A stretch of 64,000 nt of DNA from Thalassia testudinum. Its lineage: Eukaryota; Streptophyta; Magnoliopsida; Alismatales; Hydrocharitaceae. This document shows positions 20,364-32,955 of this stretch, in pieces (the stretch's first letter is position 1; each line of letters starts with the position of its first letter). The position numbers and the translations under genes are program-made. The DNA is taken from positions 132,130,001 through 132,194,000 of the forward strand of contig JAZHRO010000036.1 of NCBI GenBank assembly GCA_037157565.1, given 5' to 3'. The notes under the pieces are model-generated. The model was not told the DNA's origin, ran no database searches, and saw only the letters and a list, made by a program, of their open reading frames with translations.

Positions 20364-21567
20364 AGGCTACGGATTTAGTTTGTCACTTCCATCTCACATC
20401 CATGCTCACATCATCTAACGCATTCTCTACCTTTACTTGATGGTTGCAGGAACTTGACGCTTGGAAGGCGAAGCAGCACAGCTCATGACGGAAGAGATGG
20501 AGTAAGCACAGCAAGGACCAATTGTGAGTAACTCTTCACCCATGGTTTTTTGCTTGCCTGAAAAAAAAATCTTAAAAAAAAATTTGTAAAATCAAAAAAA
20601 AAATTGGCATGGTGTATGATTGCCTGATCCACATCCTTCACTCATCACCCAACAAAAATATATATATATATATATATACACTCTAACATTCTTAAGACCT
20701 AATCTTTTTAGAGTTTATTTTTCCTTTTGAGTGGTGTTTGCGAAGCCACCATGACTTGACTTGGGCCGCACCACTCACCCCTAAAATCGACTCATCCAAT
20801 AGAAGCTGCATGATCACTAAGATGAGTACATTAGGGTTTTAGAGCCTCTACACAACAAAGGAAATCTACTTTCACCAATTGTGTGCAAAACTTAACGTGC
20901 CCACTGAAACTTGTCTGAAAACATTAAGACACGCCAATCCTAAAAGACACAAAAGGATGAAACATTAAAAGACACCACATCTTAAAAAATCCTTGCTTGA
21001 AAATCATGTTTTGACAGGAGCACACACACTAGAATTGGATAACTAAGAGGCACTTCCCCAATCAACGTCTCATCACATAACCCTAGCACAACAACTATCC
21101 TAGCCCTTTTAAAATAGAGTAGACATGCCCTAGGCAAGACTGGGTTAAGTCTCGAGAGGCGGGGTTTTGTTCGCTGGGCACTTGGCTTTCATTCCCTTAG
21201 TAGAATCTGGTGACTAAGCTGCGGGGAAGTGTCAAACGACCGCAATTGTGGGGTCTATGGAACCGGCGGTGCAAGCCAAGGGAAGAACCTTCCCTACAAT
21301 CCCCTTGTAATCAACTTGGTCAGATTAGCTTTGGGAAGGGGAGTCCAGTGCTTACGGACTTGATCACCCTTTTGGAGATTTCTAGGTCCCCTAAGGAATA
21401 CATCATAAGGACTAGGCTTGTTTGCTTGGTTGTACACACACTTCTTGCATTTGTCACTCTCCGCATCCCCTCCTACTCTTCTGTAGTGTAAGTATGGGAG
21501 ACAATCACTACATCTCGAGTTGTTTATTTTGGGACGGGAATCCAGGCAACCTGATTCTGCTAGAAAC
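20364..21567 (+). other. Leader of B1 with a putative intron (about 20524-21486) and an AT microsatellite
   Basis: No open frame. Splice-like signals are an acceptor GGTTGCAG ending at 20449, a donor GTGAGT at 20524, and a pyrimidine-rich acceptor CTTCTGTAG ending at 21486. This matches A and B2. An (AT)n run of about 20 bases at 20658-20678 is absent at the matching place in B2, so it expanded after insertion. The word ACGACCG near 21236 and following text also occur in B2 and A. Confidence 0.45.
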
Positions 21568-22974
21568 ATGGCTGAACCTAGGGTAGATGAGGTTGAGGAC
21601 CAACCCCCACCAAACACAATGGCCATCATCCAAGCCCAGATTAACGTGAACCACCGGCTTCAGCAGCAACAGATCCACACTATCATGCAAGCCATACACC
21701 GGTTGCAGAACCCACAAGGGCAACCACCACCACCTTTCCAAGGCCCACAAGGGCAGCCGCCACTTGGTCTGCCACCATTCCACGACCAACCTAGGCCCCT
21801 TCGCGACTTCTACAATCCTTCCTCTATTCGAGTCGAGCTACACCTTAGGATCCTAGAAGGGGGAGATGATTTTGAGCTAAAACCAAATGTCCTAAGTCTA
21901 ATTCAGAACCACTTCCATGGAAGCTCAAATGAAGATCCCTTCCAGCACCTAGAGGATCTTGACCGGATAGCCCAGACTGTGAAACCTAGGAACATTAGCC
22001 TTGACATTATTTAGATTAAGTTGTTCCCCTTCTCACTAAGAGACAAGGCATCTCACTGGCTTAAAACCCTAGGTAGACCCATCACCACCTGGGAAGAACC
22101 TAGGCATGCATTCTTAAAGAAATTCTTCCCCATAGGAAAGACCAATGCCCTCAGAAGAGCCATTACTACCTTTACACTCCAGGGTGGGGAACAGTTCCAT
22201 GAGGCGTGGGAAAGATTTAATGAACTATTGAGGAAATGCCCACACCACGAAATACCAAGGTGGCAATTGGCCCAGATCTTCTACCACGGTCTAGACAGCA
22301 ACCTACGGAACTTCGTCGATGCCTCATGCGGGGGGAACTTCCTGAACAAAGATGAGGAGAGTGCATTTGAGCTCTTTGAGTCTATGTACGAAAATTCACT
22401 CAACAATGCCTCCATGACCCAGTTTAGCCAATCCAGTCAACCCCGTGGTGGGATTTATGAGGTACAAGCAAATTCTGGAATGGTTGACATGGATATCATT
22501 GCCAAGAAATTAGATCAAGTGGAATTGGTGGATAAAAAGATAGATGAGCTATTGAACCAGACCAGGAACCCGTTACAGACCTTCTCCCTAGCAAAGGGAG
22601 CTCACAATGTTGACCTGGTCCAGCCCTTAAGCCAACTGAACCTAGAACAACCCCTGACCACGTTCCAGGGAGGGACCTTTGCTCCCTCAACCCTTGATTA
22701 CTCTCTTCCCTCCCCATCGACATCTGCAATCCTTGAAGATGTACAGGCTGTCCAAGGTTATACTAAACCTAACCCTTTCTCCAACACTTACAACACCGGC
22801 TGGTGTAATCACCCTAACTTTGGTTGGACAAACCAGAAATCACCAAAATTTCAGAACCAGCCCAGGCCAAACCAGCAGCCAAACTTGGGCCCTATCAGCA
22901 AGGACCACCAGTTAGACCCCCATATAATCCAAATATGGTGGCGCCTCCCCCGCAAAACCAAAGGGACACCCTGA
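21568..22974 (+). pseudogene. gag: Athila-type gag (B1), one internal stop
   Basis: The start MAEPRVDEVEDQPPPNTM is at 21568. Q/P-rich text follows (HRLQNPQGQPPPPFQGPQ), then DFYNPSSIRVE, EDPFQHLEDLDRIA, a TAG at 22012-22014 inside the capsid domain, then LFPFSLRDKASHWLKTLG, KKFFPIGKTNALRRAITTF, WERFNELLRKCPHH, FYHGLDSNLRNFVDASCGG and TYNTGWCNHPNFGWTNQ. A one-base loss near 22890 relative to B2 shifts the frame and ends it at 22974. The length fits an Athila gag of about 600 residues together with the next piece. Confidence 0.88.
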
Positions 22975-24302
22975 TAAAGATGATGGCTAAAATGAACCAG
23001 TAACATCAGGAGGAAATGGCTTTAATAAAGGGACAGTTAAGCTAGTTGTTGGACTGTAAACAACAAGGATCCCTACCTTCCCAGCCACAACCGAACCCAC
23101 AAAACATGATTAACAGAGGCCCTAATTCGCAAGGGTTCCAGGGCAATCCCGGGCAGGCTTACATGGTCCAGCCAGCCCTACAAACACCCCCTAGGTTTGG
23201 TGCTTCTTCATCCTCGTCTTCTCAAGGATCAACCCATGGTCCCAATGCCTCTGCAAATGCGGTAACCTTGAGAAGCGGCACCAAAACCCAGGTTCCCAAA
23301 TGGCCAACTCTTCCCGAGACTTCACCATCTGAAACACCCAACTCAGAAGAAGCACCGGAGAAACCCAAGGACCCAAAAATAGATCCTATGCATGTTCAGA
23401 CACCCTACCCCGAGGCCTTGGAGACAATCAAGAAGAAGAAAAGTGTTGTGGAAACTGAGGAGCTTTTAGAGATCTTTAAGCAGGTTCAGATTAATATTCC
23501 ACTCCTCAAAGCCGTCAAGCACATCCCGACTTACGCCAAGCTTCTAAAGGATGCCTGTACACCCAAACATAAGCCAAGACCTCAAGCACCTAGGAAGGTT
23601 GTGCTCTCCGAGCAGGCAAGTTTCGAAATAGCAAGCAACCTTCCGCTCAAGCAAACTAACCCAGGAGCACCCCTGATATCCTACAATATCGAGGACATGA
23701 CATTTGATAGAGCACTCCTAGACTTAGGTGCTTCCATCAATCTGATTCCGACAACCATGTACCACCAATTTGGTTTCAGAGAGTTGACGCCCACACCTGT
23801 CACCATCCAGTTGGTTGATAGATCTGTGAAGACCCCGAAGGGGGTTGTCGAGGATGTGATTGTGCAGGTCAAGGACTTCTATTTTCCGATCGACTTCTTG
23901 GTGCTTGACATGGAAGTCCCTGAAAAACTACAGAACGTACCCATAATCTTATGTAGACCTTTCTTAGCTACGGCTAAGGCAAACATCGATTGTGACATGG
24001 GATGTATGGAAATCACCTTTGGAGACAAGAAAATGTAGTTGGATATCTTCCGGGCGACCAAGTGTTTTGATTGCGACTGTGTCGAGGAACATGGTCCCGT
24101 GGAACCTTTGGTCGAGGAATGCCTCACCCTTAGTTCCATCTCAAACCACCAATCCTGTAAGACTGTTCTGACCCATCACCATCTCTGCCCATGGACCTCT
24201 GTAGGGCTGATTACTATCAAACAACACCATTTGAGGAGATTGATGTTGATCAACTCCCTCCTTTCCCTTTTCCTCCGACTGTTGTTCCACCCTCACCCAA
24301 AC
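22975..24302 (+). pseudogene. Gag end and protease of B1
   Basis: Open from 23046 to 24038 (330 residues): a serine-rich SSSSSSQGSTHGPNASANAV, NAVTLRSGTKT, EALETIKKKKSVVETEELLEIFKQVQINIPLL, then the protease FDRALLDLGASINLIPTTM, QLVDRSVKTPKGVVEDVIV, FPIDFLVLDMEVPE and FLATAKANID. The active-site DLGAS is intact. A TAG at 24036 stands where B2 has CAA. The text runs on in the same frame to 24305, while the next coding piece needs another frame. B2 has the same offset. Confidence 0.85.
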
Positions 24303-25372
24303 TAAAGTTGCTACCTAAGAATCTCAAGTATGTCTTCCTGGGACCTGACTAGACCTTCCCTGTGATTATTAACTCTCATCTAACCAAGGATCAGGAACTC
24401 AGGTTCACCGCAACCCTTTCAGAACATCGGGCCGCCATTGGATGGACCATTTCAGACTTACGAGGAATTAGCCCCACCTATCGCACTCATAAGATTTACC
24501 TGGAAGACGGGGCACGACCCTCCAGCCAGATGTAGAGACGGTTAAACCCAAATATGCGGGAGGTCATTAAGAAGGAAATTATCAAGTGACTTGATGCCGA
24601 CATCATATATCCCATCTCTGATAGCCCCTGCGTGAGCCCCACTCAAGTGGTTCCGAAGAAAGCCAACCTCACCTTTGTCACCAATGTACGTGGCGAATCT
24701 ATCCCCACCCGCACCACCACCGCATGGCAGGTGTGTATTGATTATAAGAAACTCAATGAAGCAACCAAGAAAGATCATTTCCCCCTGCCGTTCATCGACC
24801 AGATTCTTGAAAGATTGGCAGGGCAAAAGTATTTTTGCTTCCTGGATGGATATTCAGGATATAACCAAGTCGCAATTGCTCCTGAAGATCAAGAGAAGAC
24901 TACATTCACTTGCCCATATGGCACATTTGCATTCCGTCGTATGCCGTTCGAGTTATGCAATGCACCCGCTACCTTTCAATGTTGCATGCTAGCCATTTTT
25001 TCAGAAATGGTGGGTGAATACCTGAAGGTCTTTATGGATGATTTCTTTGTATTTGGGAATTCATTCGACCGTTATTTGAGTAACTTGGAGAAAATCCTGA
25101 AATGATGTATCGACGTTAATTTGGTGTTAAGTTGGGAAAAAAGCCATTTCATGGTTCAAGAAGGAATCATCCTCGGTCACATCGTATCGCATAGGGGCAT
25201 TGAGGTGGATCGGGCCAAAGTTGATTTGATTTCCAAACTTCCTCCACCTAGCTCGATCCGGTAGATCCGTTCATTCCTGGGACACGTTGGCTTCTACTAA
25301 AGGTTCATCAAAGACTTCTCCAAGCTTTCCAAACCCTTAACCAACCTTCTGGCCAACGACACCTTATTCCAC
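24190..25372 (+). pseudogene. Reverse transcriptase of B1, several stops
   Basis: The pre-RT linker starts near 24191 (MDLCRADYYQTTPFEEIDVD) and meets TAG at 24349, where B2 has CAG. Further stops are TAG 24533 (CAG in B2) and TGA 24587 (TGG in B2). The RT core is open at 24632-25105: [47 protein letters not shown] and VFMDDFFVFG with both catalytic Asp. TGA at 25103 (CGA in B2) and TAG/TAA near 25263 and 25298 break the remainder. The damage is of the C-to-T type. Confidence 0.9.
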
Positions 25373-26014
25373 ATGACCTCTGATTGCATCAAGGCTTACC
25401 ACACCCTCCGGGACTTAGTTTCCACATCACCTGTACTTCAGCCCCCGGATTGGTCCCAGGACTTTGAGATTATGTGTGATGCATCAAATTTTTCCATAGG
25501 TGCTGTCTTATGGCAAAGACAAGACAAGAAACCCATGGCGATCTACTACACGAGCAAGATGTTGGACGAGAACCAACAAAATTATACAGTCATAGAAAAA
25601 GAATTGCTCACTATAGTTTTCAAACTTGAGAAGTTCTGATCTTACCTGCTGGGATCCCACTTGACCATCTATACTGACCATTCAGCCATCCGGCACCTGT
25701 TGGCTAAAAAGGACGCGAAGCCCAGGCTCATCAGATGGATCTTGCTCTTGCAAGAATTTGACCTGGAAATCCGCAATAAAGCCGGATCAAAGAATGTGGT
25801 GGCTGACCACTTATCCAGACTTCACCCAGACCACATTGGACCCTCCCTACCTTTATCCAACACCTTTCCCGATGAACACATTTTGGCTATGCAAGACAAG
25901 AAACTACCTTGGTATGCTGACTATGTCAACTACCTAGTTGTAGGACAGACCCCGCACAGCTGGTCCAGACAGCAACGGGACAAGTTCTTGGCCGAGGCCA
26001 AGCACTATTTCTAG
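25373..26014 (+). pseudogene. RNase H of B1
   Basis: Open pieces 25373-25639 and 25661-26014 read MCDASNFSIGAVLWQRQDKKP (first Asp kept), YTVIEKELLTIVFKLEKF, then TGA (CGA in B2), then [21 protein letters not shown] (Asp kept) and [16 protein letters not shown] at 26012 stands in place of TGG. It corresponds to 58855-59385 in B2, which is open throughout. Confidence 0.88.
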
Positions 26015-27172
26015 GATGGTCCCATGCTATTTCGCCTCTGTGCCGACCATATCATCAGGAGGTGTATCCCTGAGGACAAAGTTCAAAGTGTGCTATCTTT
26101 TTGTCATAACCAAGCTTGTGGTGCCACTTCTCAGGAAAGAAAATGGCTGCGAAGGTTCTGCAGTCTGGATTTTACTGGCCTTCCTTATTTAAGGATGCAC
26201 ACAACTTTGCCAAGACTTGCTCTTGCTGCCAAACGCTGGGAACCATAACCAAAAAAGATATAATGCCCCTCCAGCCCATTTTGATTGTCGAGATCTTCGA
26301 CGTTTGGGGTATTGATTTTATGGGCCCATTCCCACCATCCAACAGCTTTGAGTACATCCTAGTCTCGGTAGACTATGTCTCTAAATGGATTGAAGCCATC
26401 GCCACCCGCCAATGCGATCATAAGACTATTAAGCAGAACATCTTTTCCCGGTTTGGAATACCAAAGGCCATGATCAGTGATGGTGGAAGTCATTTTATTC
26501 ACACCCAATTCCGTGCCCTACTTAGAAAATATGAGGTTAACCACCGCATCACTACCCCGTATCATCCGCAAACAAATGGCCGGATCGAGGTCTCAAATAG
26601 AAAAATCAAGAACATTCTACAAAAAACTGTGATACCTGACAAGAAAGACTGGTCCACACGACTGGATGATGCCCTGTGGGCATACAGGACTGCTTTCAAG
26701 ACCCCGATAGGCATGTCGCCTTATCGCCTGGTCTTTGGCAAAGCCTACCACCTTCCTGTCGAGTTGGAACACCGGGCTTACTAGGCCATCAAGCAGTGTA
26801 ACATGGATTCCTAGTTAGGCAATGCGCAAAGGACACTCCAACTATGAGCTCAAAGAAATTCGTCGGGACGCCTTTGAGAATAATCGGTTGTATAAGGAGA
26901 AAATGAAAGCCGTCCACAACCGACTCATCCATAGAAAGACCTTTGAGACTAACCAGCAAGTTTGTCTTTTCGATGCCTTCCTAAAACTCTTTCTAAGGAA
27001 GCTCAGGTCCAAGTGGATAGGACCATTTAGGGTGGTCAAGCCCCACCCTAATGGGGCAGTTGAAATCGCTGATCCGAATACTGGGCACAGTTTCATAGTC
27101 AATGGCCAGAGATTGAAACACTTCCTAGCCAAGGTTCCCCCAAAGGAGAGTGTCACCCTCATTGAGGGATGA
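26015..27172 (+). pseudogene. Integrase of B1
   Basis: The zinc-binding part is split: SFCHNQACG (near 26097) is in another frame from [10 protein letters not shown]...[10 protein letters not shown], because of a small deletion near 26122. The core is open at 26116-26784: [20 protein letters not shown] and the Glu in [10 protein letters not shown] are all kept, so the DDE triad is complete. A 9-base deletion lies near 26430 compared with B2. TAG stops at 26782 and 26812 come before the last open piece 26822-27172 (RKLRSKWIGPFRVVKPHPNG, GHSFIVNGQRLKHFL). There is no chromodomain. Confidence 0.88.
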
Positions 27173-28528
27173 CACGAAGCACCACCCAGCTGGAGGCGTT
27201 AAACTCAGCGCTTCCTGGGAGGCAACCCAGAAGATTCAGACTGATTAGGTATTTTACGTCACTCAGGTAATATCTTTTCAAACCCCTGTTGCATCCATGT
27301 ATTTGTCAATGAGGACATTGTCCAACTTAAGCATGGGGGGGGGGGGTAAATTGTATGATTCTGAGCTCATTTAATCAGTATGAATAGAATAAAATTAAAA
27401 AAAAATTGAATTTAGGAAGAAAAACTTAGGCATTAGAAATTTGTCAATAGTGGAAAATAATACGGAAAGAACTTGAACACTTAGACTTTTCAGGCCTTCA
27501 GCTTAATCAGCCCTGGTGTCTGTTAAAATATGGATTTAGCTTCAAATCCTTGCAACCTTAATCTACTCTAATCCACTAACTAAATAAGGTGATAAGTATA
27601 CGACTTATCAACTCACCCTCTAACTCAGAATGACTTTTAGTCTAAGAATCTGCACACATTTTTGCACAGACTCACTCCTCGGATATTCTGGTAGAAATTG
27701 GGTAGCTAATGAACTCTCTAGGGTGGTATGGCTGGCAAGTTGTCGTGGGTAACAGCCCATTGGCAGGTTGTCCAGAGCCCAGCCACTGGACCACCTCCTC
27801 TTTATTGCCTCTAGGTAAATTTGAGATCAGGGAAGCCACCTACCAAATGAATTTAAAAAAAAAGAAGAAAAAGAGAACAAAATAAACCACACTTCACCGC
27901 ACGAGTATGGCTGGCAAGTGACCATGGGTAACAGCCCATTGGTCGATTGTCCAAAGCCCAACTCAGTAAATGCACAAAAAAGGAACCAAAACACTTAAGG
28001 AAGAAGCGGGGAAGTAGAGCAAGCCAGGGAGAAATACACTGGAAAAATCCTTATGTTGACCTCAAGTAAAACAAACATAGGGAGAAAGCTACCAATCGAA
28101 CAAGTACACCTTCAGGAAAAACACTTCCTCTTCCAGTCACCTAGGGGCGTAGAAACTCGAAGTCTGTCTAAATTACCGTTGAGTGAGTCTATCACGATCT
28201 TCACACCAAGATGCTTAGCACTTAGAGTTTTGTCCGAGTTTTGGGTGGGTTGGGTAGCCGTAAAAAGTTACTAACACACTCTTAACTCCAAAAATCTAAA
28301 AATAAGGAAATATATATATATATATACATGCATTAACGTAAGGATTCAGGCGATTCATATTTTGGCAAACACCCAGGCGCTACTTAGTCTTTGTAGATTA
28401 AGATCTTAGTATATTTCCTCATATTGACAAGTGACGAAGTGTCCAAGTAATTACTTATTAAATTCTGAATGGAAATAAAGGCTAAAATAAACCTTACTAG
28501 GGACTAGTAAAGAGTAAGCATGGGGGTA
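27173..28528 (+). other. Conserved 3' non-coding block of B1, bounded by two polypurine tracts
   Basis: There is no open frame. About 130 bases after integrase come the inverted repeat GGACATTGTCC and GCAT plus a run of 12 G (27331-27346); a second GCATGGGGGTA (28518-28528) directly precedes the 3' LTR. Between them a motif TATGGCTGGCAAGT...GGGTAACAGCCCATTGG occurs twice (27727-27780 and 27906-27960). The block is conserved in B2 and, less closely, in A. A (TA)n run lies at about 28311-28326. This is the place where some Athila elements carry an envelope-like gene; none is here. Confidence 0.7.
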
Positions 28529-30028
28529 TGATAACACTACATCTTAGGGTGATAATTCTGTCACTTGGGGTTTATCTTAAGAGCAAAATGCACAAATAAT
28601 ACATTATAAATAGGAATGGGAGAATTGCATGCATCACACATCAAGATTGCTTATAGAGCAGTATTAATGGCCATTTGTATAAGTACTTGTCAAAATAGGC
28701 CTCAGATGAGCGATCAGACTGCACGAATGGATTCAGAACGACAAACGGAGTCCAACAGACTCGAAATCAGCTAAATCCGACATCCGGAGCTCCCACTATT
28801 GGCCCAAGAAGTTTTGACCATTGATCTGATGACCAACAGCCATGGGGCTGCCACCTGTCAGCCTCGTCATGCCCGCAACCGCCCTTCATCGCACAGCGCC
28901 ACCTTAAGCCGTCCGATCGTGCATCGAACAGCTGAAAACCACGTATCCGCGCACAGCATACCTTTGCCACCCCCACCAAGGGATGCATCTCGGTCGTTGA
29001 TCTTCAATCGGACAGCTCCGCAACGCTCCACACCCGCGCACCTCGCCTCTTCCGCGAGACAATCCAGCCGAGTAGCGCAGTAGTCAGCGTGTTGTTCGCA
29101 AAGGCAGTGACGAGCGTTCGAAACCCCGCACGCTGCCCAAATTGCTGCTCGCATGGGCGCGACTGATTAAGGCTGTAGATTCGTGCGCGAAGGGTGACGA
29201 TCGCGCCACGCGACGCATCCTCAGGTAGCGATCATCCACGCTCACGCTCACGCCGTCGATGACGCCCGCACGCAAGTGCACTCAAGGCACAATCCAAGCG
29301 TGCCGTTGTGAAGATCGAATGGTTCACAATGCGTGCACCCGGATCGCCACATAAGAAGCACAGGGCGTGCTGGCAACCGGCGGGCGAAGGGGGAAACACC
29401 GACAGATTTGGTATGGGTTTAGCGATGTCCCAGACGTCGCTACAGCCCATACTTAAATTAGAAAACCCTTTTGCCTATATAAACTCCATCCAACCACCCA
29501 TGGAAGGGCATTCAATTCACTTACAAGTGCTCTACCCCACTCCTAGTCACCATTAGCTCTCTTTGTAATCGTCGAAGCTGACGAGCCACCGAAAGAGCCC
29601 CTCTCCACCGCTGTGGCTGCCTCACCGTCTTCTCTCTCTCTTTCCCTCTTTATCTTAAGCTTTACTTTACTTGTGTTTAAGCATTTATCTAGTGTTGTAA
29701 TTATAAAACTAAAGTTGCATGTCAAATGAAGTTGTTTCCTATCTAGTTACTTGCCCTCTTTTATGTTTAAGTTGCATGTTGTAAATGAAAAATTCTAACC
29801 CTATTCTCTCTCTCTCTTTCTCTCTTTATCTCTCTCACTCGCTTTTCACCCACGTTTTCTCGCAAGCAAAAACCCATTATTTCCGTGATATTAAGTGACA
29901 AGAAAAATCTGGTTTTCACGCCTCCCTGAGATCGACACTCGAACTCACGTCCATTTCTTCATTTAAAATCGACGTTGCAAGCGCAAGCTATAATGACCCT
30001 TTTAAACATACGTGTCTTTCGCACTTCA
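28529..30028 (+). repeat. 3' LTR of B1
   Basis: 1,500 bp, with the same layout as the 5' LTR: tRNA-like module 29066-29135 (TAGCGCAGTAG at 29073, CGTTCGAAACC at 29115), hairpin 29411-29452, TATATAA 29476-29482, CT-rich stretches. It ends GCACTTCA at 30028, followed by the right TSD ATAGC. Confidence 0.92.
29066..29135 (+). promoter_or_regulatory. tRNA-like module in B1 3' LTR, best preserved A box
   Basis: TAGCGCAGTAG (29073-29083) fits TRGYNNARNNG at every fixed position. GCGC and the following GCGT can form a four-pair D-arm-like stem around AGTAGTCA. CGTTCGAAACC (29115-29125) is the B-box-like part, starting 42 bp after the A box. Confidence 0.62.
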
Positions 30029-30033
30029 ATAGC

Positions 30034-30211
30034 AAGGCCCTCAAGGAGGTGAACCAAGTGCAGTTCACTATCCCTGGTGATCTGAGGTTTGGAGGTGGGT
30101 CAAACTAGAAAAGGGGGCTGGGTCGCTCCCCTTACGTGCTCAAAAGGAGGAGAACCTAACCCCTATAGTGGAAGAAACTTTTGCAAACTCGATCATGGTT
30201 GAGTATGTGGG
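30034..30211 (+). other. LINE H segment between ORF1 and ORF2
   Basis: This is LINE sequence resuming after the right TSD of B1. No long open frame. It would hold the end of ORF1 and the spacer before ORF2. Confidence 0.6.
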
Positions 30212-31024
30212 TTGTTTGTCTCAAGGGGATCAATCAGGCAAGGAATGAGAGTGCTAACATGGAATGTGTGTGGACAGCGCAATAAGGTGAGAAGGGCATC
30301 TCTATGTAGATATCTCTCTGAGTGGGAAATTGATTGTGCTCTCATCCAAGAGACACACTTGGAGGAGGAGAATGGTCAGGTATGGGACTTCTTTAGACAG
30401 TCAGGATGTGCAGATTGTGTGGTGAAGGGAGCAGCTAGAAGGTCTGGTGGAATGGCCATATGGTGGAGAAAGTCTTGTCTCAATGTAACAAAAGCCCTTC
30501 GTGATAGGCATGTGCTCACCTGCAGATGCCAAAATCTCCAAGGAAATTTGGAATGTTATGTTTCTTGCATTTATGGCCCATGTGCTGCTGCTGATAGGGC
30601 AGACTTGTGGGATGAATTGTCTGCAATGCATCAAAGAGTGCAAGAGGTACCTTGGCTCATAGGAGGTGACTTCAATTGTCCTCTCTCAAGTGATGACAGA
30701 CCTGGGGTTAGGAATGATAGTGCTATGGCTGGTTTCCAGATGGCTGTGAAGAATTTGGGTATCACTGAGTACCCTATCAGTGGGGTTGAGTTCACTTGGA
30801 GAAATGACAGTGGACAGACCTCTAAGCTGGATAGGTTCTTTGGTAATCCAAGCTTACTGGAGAGACACCAACTGTCAGCTGTTATGAGCCTTGATAGGCC
30901 CTTTTCAAACCACACTCCACTTGTGTGGGACAGTGGGGTGAATTCTGACATCGGGTCATATTTCATACTCAAGAAATCTTGGTTTAGGGAGGAGGGCTTT
31001 GTTGAGATGTTATTCAGCTGGTAG
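30212..31024 (+). pseudogene. LINE ORF2, endonuclease domain
   Basis: ORF2 probably starts at ATG 30245 (MRVLTWNVCGQRNKVRR). The APE-type endonuclease nicks target DNA. Motifs: LTWNVCG, IQETHLEEE (catalytic Glu), CIYGPC, WLIGGDFNCPLSSDDR (Asp and Asn kept), FTWRNDSGQTSKLDRFF, and SNHTPL near the end (the His of the usual SDH word kept). Thus the domain looks complete, with its catalytic residues present, until TAG 31022-31024 where related LINEs have Trp. The same frame continues beyond the stop. Intactness of this domain is notable beside the damage elsewhere. Confidence 0.88.
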
Positions 31025-32025
31025 CAGAACAAGGATGTGCAGGGATCTGCCACACAGCAATTGGCTTCTAAGTTGGCAGGTATGCGATCCATGCTGAAAG
31101 AGTATGGGCAGAAAGTGACACTGATCAGGGAGCAAAGGAGGGTGGAGGCACTGGCAATGATCAAAGATCTAGATTTGAAGGAATGCAGGCAGCCACTAAG
31201 TTCTCAGGAACAGCAACAAAGGCAGCAGATGCAGCAGGTTGTTGGGGAGGAGGATTTGAAAAGAGAAATGGACCGGCGTGAAAGATCTAGACAATTATGG
31301 CTCAAGGAAGGTGATGCCAACACGAAGTTCTTTCATCTTGCGACCAGTGCTAGGAGGAGGTTCAATCACATTTCATCAATTAAAATGGGTGAGAGAACTA
31401 TCACTTCTATCAATGAAATCAGATGTGAAGCTGGCAGGTATTTCAAAGAGCTTGCCAAGGCTTCACCAAGGGGTTCTTGGAGGATGGCATCGGCAGACTT
31501 CCCAAGTGTCAGTAATGATCAGATGGCCATGCTAATTGCTCCTATTTCTAAACAAGAAACATTGAAAGCAATTAAAGATTTGAATAATGAGGGGGCTCCT
31601 GGATCGGATGGGGGTTCAGGTATTCTTTTACAGAGAAATGTGGAATGTCATCAAAAGGGATGTGATGAATGTTATCCATGAATTTGAATTAGGCAACTTT
31701 GGGTTTGAGAGATTGAATAAGTCTTATTTGTTCTTGCTACCAAAGAAGTCGAGTGCGGAGAACTTTTCAGACTATAGACCCATTGCTTTGTCAAATTCTA
31801 TTTACCTTATTATCAGCAAGATTTTAGCCAGCAGATTGCATGATGTATTAAATTATTTGATAATGCCTGTCCAATCTGCCTTTCTTCCTGGGAGGTCTTT
31901 ACAGGAATCCTTCATCATGGCGCAAGAGATGGTGATGGGATGGCACAAGCAAAAGTCCAAGGTCTTTCCATGGAAAGTTGATTTCTCCAAAGCTTATGAC
32001 TCAATCTCCTGGCCGTACCTGCGAG
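31025..32025 (+). pseudogene. LINE ORF2, RT N-terminal part, cut by solo LTR C
   Basis: The first piece (31037-31681) continues the endonuclease frame and holds the linker (RSRQLWLKEGDANTKFFH, FNHISSIKMGER) up to EGAPGSDG. A G-run at 31608-31612 marks a frameshift; the next frame reads FFYREMWNVIKRDVM, NKSYLFLLPKKSSAENFSDY, RPIALSNSIYLIISKILASR, SAFLPGRSLQESF and VDFSKAYDSISWPYL, which includes the first catalytic Asp of RT. At 32026 solo LTR C begins after the TSD GCGAG. Confidence 0.88.
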
Positions 32026-32622
32026 TAATGTAAACATATTTACACTACTTAAAATGTCTATTTATGCATGTTCTTAAGCATAGGATTGCATTTCATGATA
32101 TAAATATTGCATAACATGCATCATCTTGCATTTAGAGTAGTTTGAATAAAATGGAGGTTATTTGTCTCCTTTTATGTGCTTGGACAGGGCAAACATTTTA
32201 TCGGGGCCTTGGATCAAAGATCCAACCGTATGGATGTGATCAGGGCGACGATTGGAGTTCAACGACTCCAAGATCGCCCTAATAAGGCATCTGTAGCATC
32301 AGATAGTGACCGGGGAATCCTAGAAGATCAAGGGCCAGGATGGTGTAAATCTGCACTTCAAATGACAAATCTGACTGCACGGATGAATTCGGATCGACGA
32401 TCGCAACCCAACGACGGAAAAATTGAGTCAATTCGACATCCGTGGCACCATCTACAACTTCCAGAAGATGGACGGCCCAGATGGTGCCACGTGGCACCAT
32501 CTCGGCCGCCCAAACGGTCGCATGCATTCTTTGAAGACCCCGCACCCGCTCCCTTTTCGTCGTTGGATCTCGATCCAACGGCTATGGATGCGGCTTGTTG
32601 AAATCATCCTCACGACCTTTTG

Positions 32623-32691
32623 GGCGAGGCAGCGCAGCGGTCCAGCGCCTTATCGCGAGGCGCTAGCACGCGTTCGAGCCTCACCAAGTGA
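32623..32691 (+). promoter_or_regulatory. tRNA-like module in solo LTR C
   Basis: CAGCGCAGCGG (32630-32640) fits the A-box pattern except for its first base; CGTTCGAGCC (32671-32680) is B-box-like. Starts are 41 bp apart. It lies at the same relative place as in element A. Confidence 0.5.
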
Positions 32692-32955
32692 TTTCTAAAG
32701 CGAGCGGGAACGCTATTATCAACCATCAGATCGCAATCCAACGGCCGTGCACGCCCAATAGCGTTCACGCGCTATTGCACACGCGGCGTCATGTAGCATC
32801 GTACGTGCCAGGCGGGCGCAGCAGCGGGCGATCACACGTCTTAAGCTGTCCGATCTCGCGATTGGACGGCTGAGATCTAAAGTACGTGGGCGTAGGCATT
32901 GAAGAAGCGGGCAATTGAGGAGGCGCGCATGGGCGCGAGAGCTACGCCCACATTA

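Larger units (their letters stand above)
18835..30028 (+). mobile_element. Element B1: full-length Athila-like Ty3/gypsy retrotransposon (11.2 kb)
   Basis: LTRs at 18835-20341 and 28529-30028 start TGATAACACT and end in CA (ACATCA and ACTTCA). Flanking 5-bp repeats are ATAGT (18830-18834) and ATAGC (30029-30033), one mismatch. A tRNA-Asp primer site follows the 5' LTR and a polypurine tract GCATGGGGGTA precedes the 3' LTR. Gag, protease, RT, RNase H and integrase are all recognisable, with stops in each. B1 is closely related to B2 (52434) and more distantly to A. It sits inside LINE H between ORF1 and ORF2. Confidence 0.93.

Noticed and set aside
27173..28528. Envelope-like gene between integrase and 3' LTR of B1
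   Set aside because: No open frame longer than about 75 codons and no membrane-type stretch; the block is conserved as non-coding sequence.
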